Shown: positions 54,344 to 62,031 of the stretch, in pieces
How positions within the stretch are numbered: the first letter of the stretch is position 1
Layout of the letters: each line of letters starts with the position of its first letter
Source: Bacteroides sp. OM05-12
GTDB taxonomy: Bacteria; Bacteroidota; Bacteroidia; Bacteroidales; Bacteroidaceae
NCBI RefSeq assembly: GCF_003438995.1
Contig: NZ_QSUN01000021.1
Span: 7,070-71,069 of the forward strand
Direction: 5' to 3'
DNA: 64,000 nucleotides
Notes under the pieces: generated by a model
Told to the model about the DNA's origin: nothing
Database searches by the model: none
What the model saw: only the letters and a program-made list of their open reading frames with translations
Translations under genes and position numbers: made by a program

Positions 54344-54826
54344 ATGAACTTTACAGATATAAGAGAACGTCTTACTGGGATTAGTTGTCCATTTTTTGGC
54401 ATATCATGGAATCCAACCGAAATTGACCGAACGAAAGCAAATAGAATCATTCGCTTTTTAGAGGATAGAAGAGTATTATATAATCCGTATGAACAAGAGT
54501 GTCCCGACCATTGTGTTCGCTCTATAATTGAAATTAGGCATTATTTGACAGATAAAATTCAGGAAATTTCGCCTGATACTCAACTTTATGGGTTTGTTAG
54601 CGCAATGCGAAAAGCCTCCCGGAAATTCTTAAATCAATTTTCAGACAAGGATAAAGATGTTCGTTTATATATAAATAATTACGATTGTATAAGTAGCTGG
54701 AAATTCAATTCAGCTTTAGGTGAGTTAAGAGGTACATTTGGAATTATGATAGCTCAAATAGCGGTTGCTTATGGAATTAATGTGGAAGAGGAATTAGCTT
54801 CAATTCTTCCTAATAAAGAGGAATAA
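54344..54826 (+). CDS. DUF6650-like protein
   Basis: A 160-residue protein. The N-terminus FTDIRERLTGISCPFFGISWNPTE and the run RIIRFLEDRRVLYNPYEQECPDHCVRSIIEI fit the DUF6650 family (from memory of the pattern). It is soluble, mostly helical, with no catalytic motif seen. It is the last gene of the operon, before a terminator. It may be a sensor or regulator of the ATPase-nuclease. Confidence 0.8.
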   Translation: MNFTDIRERLTGISCPFFGISWNPTEIDRTKANRIIRFLEDRRVLYNPYEQECPDHCVRSIIEIRHYLTDKIQEISPDTQLYGFVSAMRKASRKFLNQFSDKDKDVRLYINNYDCISSWKFNSALGELRGTFGIMIAQIAVAYGINVEEELASILPNKEE

Positions 54827-54881
54827 AGTTTGACATAATCTACAATCATCAGTTGCAGAAATAACCAACATACTAAAAGTA

Positions 54882-54916
54882 CCCCAGTTTTCCAGTTATT
54901 AGTTGGAAAATTGGGG
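54882..54916. terminator. bidirectional terminator
   Basis: CCCCAGTTTTCCA pairs with TGGAAAATTGGGG around AGTTATTAGT. It lies between the defence operon (+) and mobC (-). Confidence 0.85.
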
Positions 54917-54924
54917 CATATATT

Positions 54925-56934
54925 TTAGTTCTCGTCCTTTATCAAATACCGTAATTCAGGGTCATTTTTTATACGGGTGATTTCATCCTCTACAATCTGC
55001 TGGACTTCCTGCTTGACCCGGTTGTAATTTGCCTGTATTTCTTCCTGCATCCGGTCGTTCCCGTCCTCGTCCCTGAAATCTATGATTTGGGGCAGCTTCT
55101 TGTAGTTGGCTGTTTCCCTTTTCACTTGCTCGTTATCCACCACAATTTCCGCATGGAATATTTTCTGTTCTATCCGTTCATCGAAATTGTCACTGACCGC
55201 ACCCACAAACATACCCTGCGTCAAGTTGGATATTTTACTGGGTGGTATCAGGCTATCCATCTGCGTACTGATAGAGGTTGATTTATCATTCCGGTTGATA
55301 GTCATGCTTTGCCGTTTTTGTAGTACCTTTCCGAAACGGTCTGAAAGCGTTTTTGCTGTTTCAGAAACCACCTGACCGCTAAAAATATTACCAACCGTAT
55401 TTTCGATTACTTTGCTTTCCTTGTCCCCATAATCCCGGCGTAACTGGCTGAAATCCTGAAAGCCCAAACAGACCGCTACCTTGTTGCTTCGTGCCGTTGC
55501 TATCAGGTTATCCAGTCCCCGAAAATAGATAGTAGGTAATTCATCAATGATTACAGAACTTTTCAGTTGGTGCTTCTTGTTTATCAGCTTCACGATACGG
55601 GAATTATACAAACCCAAAGCACAGGAATAGATATTTTGGCGGTCGGGATTGTTGCCTACTACCAAAATTTTAGGTTCTTCCGGATTGTTTATATCCAGTG
55701 AAAAATCGTCCCCTGTCATTACCCAATATAAGGCCGGGCTTATCATACGTGAAAGCGGAATTTTAGCACTTGCAAGCTGCCCCTGAAGCTGGTCTTGGGC
55801 GTTGGATTCCCATGCGTCCATGAACGGTGAAAGGTAGTTTTCCAGTTCGGGATAACTGGTTAAAATCGTAAATGTATCGGAGTATTTCTTATTCAGGAAC
55901 TCGATGGCGTGTGGGAATGTACAATACTTTCCACCCTGATAGATTTTCAAAAACCATATTATAGAAGCCAGTAAGATAATCGGACTTTCCACAAAGAAGT
56001 CTCCCTGTTTGGTTATCCAACTGCGATTCAAATTTAACATGATTGTATAACTGGCTTCGTATGCGTCTGATATGTCCGTCATAAATGCCGGATTTATCGG
56101 GTTGCATCGGTGGCTTTTACGTGGGTCGTCAAAGTTAATCATGTAGAATTTCGGTTGTACCTTATACCCGTCTAAATGGTTGATTAAGTGATTGTAAGCT
56201 ATCTCCGAAAGGTCAGGAAATTTGTAGTCATAAATATAAACAGCAAAGCCTTTTTCGATTTGCTGTTTTATATAATTATTGACTATCGCATACGATTTTC
56301 CTGAACCGGGTGTACCTAAAACCATGCTTGCCCTGAACGGGTTTACAATGTTTATCCACCCATCGTTCCACTTCTTTTTATAGTAGAACCGGGTCGGCAG
56401 GTTGATAGAATATTCGTTTTCTATCAGGCGTGTTTCCTGTGCGAAACTTTCATTTTCCAAATTAAACACATCATCCATCAGGTTATTTTTCAACAGGCGG
56501 GAAATCCACACTCCGGCAGCCAATAACGAAAGATACCCGGCTGTCATGGTAAAGATATACAATGCCGTGTTTGCCGCCAGTGGCAACGGTAAAACCAATA
56601 ACCACCAGTTCAGGAAGAACAGGATAAAACCGATTGTCAGGAATACATAAATCTTGTTCCATGTGATTTTTTCCTCTTTCACTCCCTTTGTTCCCAAACA
56701 GGAAAGCGCAAGAAATACCACTGAAAAAAGTTTGGTATATAGGATATTGGAGAACAGCCCGGCGGTACGCTGGAAGTTCAGCAGGATTTTATCGACTACC
56801 CCGATATTGATACCCCATTCCCGGAATGACTGATAACAAAACCAATAGATGTTTATCACTACAAATAAAATACTGATTGCCCGCATAAAGTCCATGACCT
56901 TTGCAAGTCCTCTTAAATCATCTTCATTCTGCAT
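54925..56934 (-). CDS. mobC: type IV coupling protein MobC (TraG/VirD4-like)
   Basis: A 669-residue coupling ATPase that links the relaxosome to the transfer channel. Four or so N-terminal membrane helices (AISILFVVINIYWFCYQSF and others up to residue 165) precede Walker A (GTPGSGKSYAI near 208), a region with DPRKSHRCNPI and Walker B (SVIIDELPTIY). It ends with a basic/acidic tail. It follows mobB on the minus strand with a 20-bp gap. Confidence 0.93.
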   Translation of the reverse strand: MQNEDDLRGLAKVMDFMRAISILFVVINIYWFCYQSFREWGINIGVVDKILLNFQRTAGLFSNILYTKLFSVVFLALSCLGTKGVKEEKITWNKIYVFLTIGFILFFLNWWLLVLPLPLAANTALYIFTMTAGYLSLLAAGVWISRLLKNNLMDDVFNLENESFAQETRLIENEYSINLPTRFYYKKKWNDGWINIVNPFRASMVLGTPGSGKSYAIVNNYIKQQIEKGFAVYIYDYKFPDLSEIAYNHLINHLDGYKVQPKFYMINFDDPRKSHRCNPINPAFMTDISDAYEASYTIMLNLNRSWITKQGDFFVESPIILLASIIWFLKIYQGGKYCTFPHAIEFLNKKYSDTFTILTSYPELENYLSPFMDAWESNAQDQLQGQLASAKIPLSRMISPALYWVMTGDDFSLDINNPEEPKILVVGNNPDRQNIYSCALGLYNSRIVKLINKKHQLKSSVIIDELPTIYFRGLDNLIATARSNKVAVCLGFQDFSQLRRDYGDKESKVIENTVGNIFSGQVVSETAKTLSDRFGKVLQKRQSMTINRNDKSTSISTQMDSLIPPSKISNLTQGMFVGAVSDNFDERIEQKIFHAEIVVDNEQVKRETANYKKLPQIIDFRDEDGNDRMQEEIQANYNRVKQEVQQIVEDEITRIKNDPELRYLIKDEN

Positions 56935-56954
56935 AATTGAAATTTTTATAGTTA

Positions 56955-58193
56955 TTAAATACGTCTTTGTTTCTTCTTCTTTTTCTTCTTGGGTGGTGGA
57001 ACTTGGCTGTTGTCGGGTGGCGTATCGTCCCCATCGGATAACAGGCTGAACAGTCCCGCAATGGCTTTTCCTGTATTTTCAAGGTGTCCGGTCGGGTTAT
57101 ATTCCGGTTTTTGTTCCTGCGTTTCCTGTTTACTGTTTCCCGTCAAAGTACGGGAGCCGGAAAACAGGTCATTGAACACATTGGCGGAAAAGTCCTTTCC
57201 CAACCGTGAACCGTTCAGGACGGTACGGTTTTCGTGGTCGATGAATGTTACACCGTATATCCTGCCTGTATCGTTCTGCCGGAAAAGAACATCTATGCCT
57301 TTCGCTTTCAATTCCGTAATAAGCTGTTCCCGGCTATGGGCGGATTTCATCACTGCGCCGACCGTCCGGCGGGTACGCTCTTTCAGGTTCTTGTCCTGAA
57401 TGTCCTTTGCGGATTTCTTGATGTGTCGCTGGATGGCTTCGTAACCTACCGACTTACCCAAAGAGGAAGATTTGAACGGGTTTCCCTGTTTCTCGCCGTT
57501 ATCATTGGTAGCCGAATAGACAATGCCGTTATAGGGTTTACCGTTCACTTCCCCTTTCACTTCTTCCGCCTGTACATTATATATAGATAGCAACGCTTTG
57601 TATTCCGTGAAACTTTGGAAACGGTAGCTGCTGGCAAGGGCTTTCACCGTATTGGCTAACTGGTGCTTTACGTCCCCTGCCCGGTAGTCCACCTTTTTAA
57701 GTTCGGGGCGGTCGGCAGCCTGTTTCTTTTCCGCCGGATGCAGACCGTACTTCTGTTCCAGTTCACGGGTGATTTGTTTGCTGCGGATATGCTCGAACTT
57801 GTCGTTTATCTTTTTGCCCGTTTCATCCACCCGGATGGAAACTATATGTATATGATGCCTTGCAATATCTTCGTGCTTGTAAACCATATACGGCTGGTTG
57901 CCGTACCCCAACTTATCCATATACTCTTTGGCTATATCCGCAAGCTGGCTGTCTGAAAGTACATCGTCAGGGTGCGGGTTCAGGGAGATATGGATAATCG
58001 GTTTTTCCGTTTTCAGGTCTGCGGGCAGGTGCATATCGAAACATTCCATACATCGCCGGATGCTGAAATTTCCGTCCTCGCTTTCAAACATACGGTTACT
58101 TAAAAGTACCTTTCCCTGTTCTTCATCCACCTTGTTTTGGTTGTAGGAAAGCGCACCGAACAGGGAACTGCCTACGCTTATCTTTGCAACCAT
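56955..58193 (-). CDS. mobB: MobB relaxase
   Basis: A 412-residue relaxase that nicks oriT and stays attached to the transferred strand. The N-terminus VAKISVGSSLFGALSYNQNK is typical of the Bacteroides MobB family. The metal-binding histidines are in ARHHIHIVSIRVDE near residue 112. The C-terminus is basic (PPPKKKKKKKQRRI). It overlaps mobA by 16 bp. Confidence 0.94.
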   Translation of the reverse strand: MVAKISVGSSLFGALSYNQNKVDEEQGKVLLSNRMFESEDGNFSIRRCMECFDMHLPADLKTEKPIIHISLNPHPDDVLSDSQLADIAKEYMDKLGYGNQPYMVYKHEDIARHHIHIVSIRVDETGKKINDKFEHIRSKQITRELEQKYGLHPAEKKQAADRPELKKVDYRAGDVKHQLANTVKALASSYRFQSFTEYKALLSIYNVQAEEVKGEVNGKPYNGIVYSATNDNGEKQGNPFKSSSLGKSVGYEAIQRHIKKSAKDIQDKNLKERTRRTVGAVMKSAHSREQLITELKAKGIDVLFRQNDTGRIYGVTFIDHENRTVLNGSRLGKDFSANVFNDLFSGSRTLTGNSKQETQEQKPEYNPTGHLENTGKAIAGLFSLLSDGDDTPPDNSQVPPPKKKKKKKQRRI

Positions 58194-58615
58194 CTTGTTT
58201 CAAACTCACGGGTCAGTTCAATAATTTGGCGGTTCAGGTCGGCAAGTTCTATCGTTGCCTTTTCCAGTTTATAGAGAAAAGCGAGTGCTTTCTTCTCCGA
58301 AAAATTGGTATTGAGAGCCTTTACCACCTGATTATAATTCACGGCTATACCCCTGTACTGGGAATATAAAGCGGTCAGCCGGGTATAATATTCTACCGCC
58401 GCCTTGTCGATTTTAATCACTTTGAACGGTTCGCCAAAGATGCGGGCGGTGATAAAATGCGCTTTGGTGCGCATACCCGACTGGTCGAACAATGCCAAAA
58501 AGCGGGCGTGGTCTATCGCATTGAAGCTGATAGAGTACCGGAACACTGCCGGGTCTGCTTTGGGCTTTCGTCCTGCGCCACCCGGACGGGACGCATTTTC
58601 ATTTTTCTGTTTCAT
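58178..58615 (-). CDS. mobA: MobA relaxosome accessory protein
   Basis: A 145-residue protein. The N-terminus is basic (SRPGGAGRKPKADPAVFRYS) and leads into a ribbon-helix-helix-like segment (FNAIDHARFLALFDQSGM, KAHFITARIFGEPFKV), then a long coiled coil. It helps MobB bind oriT. The oriT-like hairpin region lies just upstream. Confidence 0.9.
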   Translation of the reverse strand: MKQKNENASRPGGAGRKPKADPAVFRYSISFNAIDHARFLALFDQSGMRTKAHFITARIFGEPFKVIKIDKAAVEYYTRLTALYSQYRGIAVNYNQVVKALNTNFSEKKALAFLYKLEKATIELADLNRQIIELTREFETRWLQR

Positions 58616-58630
58616 GCTACATTTCTTTAA

Positions 58631-58833
58631 AGGGTTACGACTTCGGAGTGACCCTATCCCGGCTTCGTCCGGGCAAGGCGTTCAAAGCTGCTGAAAGAAT
58701 TTCAAGCTGCTTAGAACACACCTTGCTATTTGCCAGTGCAAATAAAAATCCGCCTACGGACGGATTGGAGTTAGCGGAGATTGGAACGCTCCCGACACCG
58801 GGGGCTTGGTTAGCCTGACCGATACCTTTCGGT
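58631..58833. other. oriT-like hairpin cluster upstream of mobA
   Basis: Four hairpins: AGGGTTAC/GTGACCCT (58631-58655), CCCGG/CCGGG (58658-58673), AATCCG/CGGATT (58747-58766) and ACCGA/TCGGT (58818-58833). Clusters like this upstream of mobA usually hold oriT. I did not identify a nic site. Confidence 0.6.
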
Positions 58834-58878
58834 TGCAAAGTAACAGGTATTAAAAATGCTGTGAAATAGCGGGTTATA

Positions 58879-58951
58879 GGACAAATGAGGACAAACGGGG
58901 ACATTTGAGGACACATCTCGAAAGGGGTTGTTTTTCTACGTTTATTTGTCC
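58879..58951 (+). repeat. 73-bp GGACA iteron element, copy 1
   Basis: Four GGACA motifs start at 58879, 58889, 58899 and 58909, exactly 10 bp apart. GGACAAAT at the left is matched by ATTTGTCC at 58944-58951. Copy 2 is at 60731-60803, with the same span. Confidence 0.9.
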
Positions 58952-58974
58952 CGGATTTCAAGAAAGATAGCAAT

Positions 58975-59328
58975 ATGGATAGATGGAAATATGTAACGGA
59001 AAGCGGACGGAAAGAAAGCGGTTTTGAAAACTTGAAAACAAGATTTCAAGATTGCAATCTTTCAAGAAAGCAGGAAAGCAAACCGGATGGAATGATTGAA
59101 AGGAAACGGTCATTCAATCGGGAAAGCAAACTGTCTGCAAAGAAAACAAGCTGTCTTTGTGGAATGAATGAAAACAAAAAAGCAAGAAAGAAAACAGGCT
59201 GTCTTTGTAGAAAGGAAGCAATCATTCCGGCTTTCGAGCTTTCAACATGGAACGAAAGAAAACCATCCGTCAATCTGTACGGATGGAATGAAATAAAGAT
59301 GTATCACAAAAAAGAATTATTACAATGA
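58975..59328 (+). CDS. uncertain 117-residue ORF, purine-rich and repetitive
   Basis: The frame from ATG 58975 encodes a lysine/arginine/serine-rich sequence of low complexity. It contains an imperfect repeat (KKTSCLCGMNENKK... KKTGCLCRKE) produced by a DNA repeat of about 57 bp. A 14-bp palindrome AAGATTGCAATCTT lies within it. It overlaps traA's start by 4 bp. It could be a genuine small protein or a non-coding, site-rich stretch. Confidence 0.3.
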   Translation: MDRWKYVTESGRKESGFENLKTRFQDCNLSRKQESKPDGMIERKRSFNRESKLSAKKTSCLCGMNENKKARKKTGCLCRKEAIIPAFELSTWNERKPSVNLYGWNEIKMYHKKELLQ

Positions 59329-60086
59329 AGAAAGAAACCTTGTATGTGGCTTTCTCCACCCAAAAGGGCGGGGTCGGCAAAACAACGTTCACCGTCTTGG
59401 TGGCAAGTTACCTGTATTACCTCAAAGGGTATAACGTGGCGGTCGTGGATTGCGATTACCCGCAGCATTCTATTTCCGCCATGCGCAAACGGGATGCCGA
59501 ACAAGTAAACGGTGACGATTACTACAAACAGCTTGCCTTTCACCAGTTCAAGACGCTGGGAAAGAAAGCGTACCCGGTCTTATGCAGTTCGCCGGACGAA
59601 GCGATAAAAACGGCGGATGAATTTCTTGCGTCTGCCGGGTCGGATTATGATGTGGTCTTTTTCGACCTGCCCGGAACGGTGAACAGTGAGGGTGTTATCA
59701 ATTCGCTTTCAGGGGTGGACTACATTTTCACTCCCATAGCCGCCGACCGGGTGGTATTGGAAAGCAGCCTTTCCTTTGCGGTGGCTATCGACAAACTGCT
59801 GGTAAGGAATGAAGCGTGCCGACTGAAAGGGCTGCACCTGTTTTGGAACATGGTAGATGGGCGGGAAAAAACAGACCTGTACACCCTGTATGAACAGACC
59901 ATCGGGGAACTGGAATTAGCCCTTATGAAAGTATTTATCCCGGACACCAAAAGGTTTAAAAAGGAACTGGACGCACAACGTAAAACCGTGTTCCGTTCTA
60001 CGCTGTTCCCGGCGGACAAACGGCTGGTAAAGGGCAGCAACATGGAAGAACTGATAACCGAAATCGCATACCTTATAAAACTGTAA
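59325..60086 (+). CDS. traA: ParA-type ATPase TraA
   Basis: A 253-residue ParA/MinD-like ATPase, first gene of the tra operon. The deviant Walker A is FSTQKGGVGKTTFTVLVASY; Walker A-prime is VVFFDLPGTVNS; Walker B and other motifs follow (IFTPIAADRVVLESS). In Bacteroides conjugative elements TraA precedes TraB. It may position or segregate the element. Iteron elements lie on both sides of traA-traB. Confidence 0.92.
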   Translation: MKKETLYVAFSTQKGGVGKTTFTVLVASYLYYLKGYNVAVVDCDYPQHSISAMRKRDAEQVNGDDYYKQLAFHQFKTLGKKAYPVLCSSPDEAIKTADEFLASAGSDYDVVFFDLPGTVNSEGVINSLSGVDYIFTPIAADRVVLESSLSFAVAIDKLLVRNEACRLKGLHLFWNMVDGREKTDLYTLYEQTIGELELALMKVFIPDTKRFKKELDAQRKTVFRSTLFPADKRLVKGSNMEELITEIAYLIKL

Positions 60087-60090
60087 CGAT

Positions 60091-60549
60091 ATGGCAAAGC
60101 AAAGCGGCGGGAAACCGCAAATTGACGAGGATTTTATGAAAGAGATTATTTCACAGGGCTTGCCCGTGAAAAAACAGGAAATGCCATCGGTGGCGGTGGA
60201 AACACCGGATAAACCGGACGATAAAACGGGTACTGTGGAAACGGCAGATAAACCGGAAATCAAGGCAGAACCAAAGGAAGAAAAGGCGGTGAAAGAACCT
60301 GCCCGCCGGAAAAAGAACACTCCGGGCGACTACCGGGAAACCTATTTCATGCGGGTGGACTTGACCGACCGCCAACCGTTATATGTCAGCCGTACCACAC
60401 ACGAAAAGCTAATGAAGATAGTAACTGTTATCGGCGGACGCAAGGCAACCGTGAGCAGCTATGTAGAAAATATCCTGCTCCGGCATTTCGACCAGTTTCA
60501 GGACGAGATAAACGAACTGTACGAAAGCAAATTTGAAAAGCCGTTCTGA
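60091..60549 (+). CDS. traB: TraB, DUF3408 protein
   Basis: A 152-residue protein. The N-terminal half is a charged linker (DKPDDKTGTVETADKPEIKA). The C-terminal half is DUF3408 (DYRETYFMRVDLTDRQPLYVS, HEKLMKIVTVIGGRKATVSSYVENIL), with a ribbon-helix-helix look. It is 4 bp after traA and could be its DNA-binding partner, like ParB, though that is inference. Confidence 0.9.
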   Translation: MAKQSGGKPQIDEDFMKEIISQGLPVKKQEMPSVAVETPDKPDDKTGTVETADKPEIKAEPKEEKAVKEPARRKKNTPGDYRETYFMRVDLTDRQPLYVSRTTHEKLMKIVTVIGGRKATVSSYVENILLRHFDQFQDEINELYESKFEKPF

Positions 60550-60550
60550 T

Positions 60551-61231
60551 ATGTTGAAATGGTTTATTATCGGAACACTTCTGTATTACGCCGTTCTCTT
60601 ATGGCGATACAGGGATAGCTTGGGAACATGGTTCACGGGTGGGAAAAAGCAGCCGGAACAACCGGAAAGCAAACCGACCGTGAAAGCCGGAAACGGTGAT
60701 TGTCTTGTAGGTGCAAGCCGTTACCGGATGGGACAAATGAGGACAAACGGGGACATCTTAGGACACCTTTCAAAAGGGGTGGATAATGCTTCTATATTTG
60801 TCCCGCAAAGCGATGAAACGGTAACTGAAACACCTGCTGCGCAAGCGATTGAAACCGAATTTGAAATGGAATTTGAAACGGAAAATACGGAAGAAACGGA
60901 CGTTTCGGCGGATGAAATCGAAGCGGAAGAAATCGCCTGTTACATGGGTGAGGGTGAACCGGAAATGGCGCAAGGTATCACACTGGGGGAACTGGCGCAA
61001 ATGGTTCAGGTCATTCAGATAAAACAAGCATCCGAAACGGAAGAACGGCAAGCGGTACAAACCATCTGCCGGACGGAAACAAACCTGTTTCATTCGCTGG
61101 TGGAGCAGATTAACGGGGGCAGGTCACGGGTGGCGGAACTTTTACAAAAGCATGAGATACCCGTGCCCGCCACTGTCCCGGCTGCCGTAAGTAATGAAAT
61201 GGCAGACTTTGACATGAACGATTTTCTTTAA
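60551..61231 (+). CDS. traD: TraD-like conjugation protein
   Basis: A 226-residue protein started at ATG 60551 (MLKWFIIGTLLYYAVLLWRYRDS), just after the traB stop. It has one N-terminal membrane helix, a basic linker, then acidic segments (EFEMEFETENTEETDVSADE) and a helical C-terminus. The 73-bp iteron element lies inside it (60731-60803) and encodes GQMRTNGDILGHLSKG. By gene order it is the TraC/TraD position; assignment to TraD is by context. Confidence 0.75.
   Translation: MLKWFIIGTLLYYAVLLWRYRDSLGTWFTGGKKQPEQPESKPTVKAGNGDCLVGASRYRMGQMRTNGDILGHLSKGVDNASIFVPQSDETVTETPAAQAIETEFEMEFETENTEETDVSADEIEAEEIACYMGEGEPEMAQGITLGELAQMVQVIQIKQASETEERQAVQTICRTETNLFHSLVEQINGGRSRVAELLQKHEIPVPATVPAAVSNEMADFDMNDFL
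60731..60803 (+). repeat. 73-bp GGACA iteron element, copy 2 (inside traD)
   Basis: GGACA motifs start at 60731, 60741, 60751 and 60761. ATTTGTCC at 60796-60803 complements GGACAAAT at 60731-60738. The first 20 bases are identical to copy 1 and about 45 of the first 50 match. It is translated, yet keeps the spacing and ends. Confidence 0.9.
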
Positions 61232-61345
61232 TGGTAAACTTTAAATAATAAGATGATGAAACAAAGAGATTACGGTTAAGACAAACCTTTCTGAACACTG
61301 GGGAACACTCCCCACAACCACAAAAAATCAATTATTAATCACTCC

Positions 61346-61372
61346 GCCGGGCGGACTATCCAACCGCCCGGC
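61346..61372 (+). repeat. hairpin in the traD-traE gap
   Basis: GCCGGGCGG (61346-61354) and CCGCCCGGC (61364-61372) are exact complements, with a 9-nt loop. No T run follows. It lies in the leader of traE and could affect mRNA stability or uneven expression of the operon. Confidence 0.7.
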
Positions 61373-61396
61373 AATTTAAAAATCAATGTATTTATA

Positions 61397-61693
61397 ATGA
61401 AAAAGAAAGTTCTCTTTTCGGCAGTCGCTCTATTGGCTGCATCCTCTGCTTTTGCACAAGGTAACGGCATGGCGGGTATTACGGAAGCTACCAACATGGT
61501 AACATCCTATTTCGACCCGGCGACAAAATTAATTTACGCCATCGGTGCGGTGGTGGGCTTGATTGGCGGCGTGAAAGTCTATGGCAAGTTTTCTTCGGGC
61601 GACCCTGACACCAGTAAAACGGCGGCTTCTTGGTTTGGTGCTTGTATCTTTTTGATTGTCGCTGCCACTATCCTACGTTCATTCTTCCTCTAA
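61397..61693 (+). CDS. traE: TraE, DUF4134 membrane protein
   Basis: A 98-residue protein with a signal peptide (VLFSAVALLAASSAFAQ) and two membrane helices (LIYAIGAVVGLIGGVKVYG; ASWFGACIFLIVAATILRSFF). It is a pilin/VirB2-like component of Bacteroides conjugation systems. Confidence 0.92.
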   Translation: MKKKVLFSAVALLAASSAFAQGNGMAGITEATNMVTSYFDPATKLIYAIGAVVGLIGGVKVYGKFSSGDPDTSKTAASWFGACIFLIVAATILRSFFL

Positions 61694-61704
61694 AGAAATG
61701 GACT

Positions 61705-62031
61705 ATGGCAGACTATCCGATTAACAGGGGGATAGGCAAGCCAGTTGAGTTTAAAGGGTTGAAAAGTCAGTATCTTTTCATTTTTGCGGGCGGGCTGTTA
61801 GCCCTGTTCGTGCTTTTCATCATCATGTACATGGTAGGCATTAACCAGTGGGTGTGCATCATCTTCGGCGTTACTTCGGCAACGTTGCTTGTATGGCTCA
61901 CATTCCGGTTAAACGAAAAGTACGGGACACACGGGTTAATGAAATTGTCCGCACGCAAAAGCCACCCTTTCCATATCATCAACCGAAAAGCCATATCCCG
62001 ATTATTCCATTTAAAACAAGCATCGAAATGA
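61705..62031 (+). CDS. traF: TraF, DUF4133 membrane protein
   Basis: A 108-residue VirB3-like protein started at ATG 61705 (MADYPINRGIGKPVEFKGLK); longer upstream frames overlap traE. Two membrane helices (YLFIFAGGLLALFVLFIIMYMV, VCIIFGVTSATLLVWLTF). Its stop overlaps the traG start (ATGA). Confidence 0.92.
   Translation: MADYPINRGIGKPVEFKGLKSQYLFIFAGGLLALFVLFIIMYMVGINQWVCIIFGVTSATLLVWLTFRLNEKYGTHGLMKLSARKSHPFHIINRKAISRLFHLKQASK

Noticed and set aside
61848..62027. Longer traG start at 61848
   Set aside because: It overlaps traF throughout; ATG 62028 overlaps the traF stop by four bases and matches the family N-terminus.
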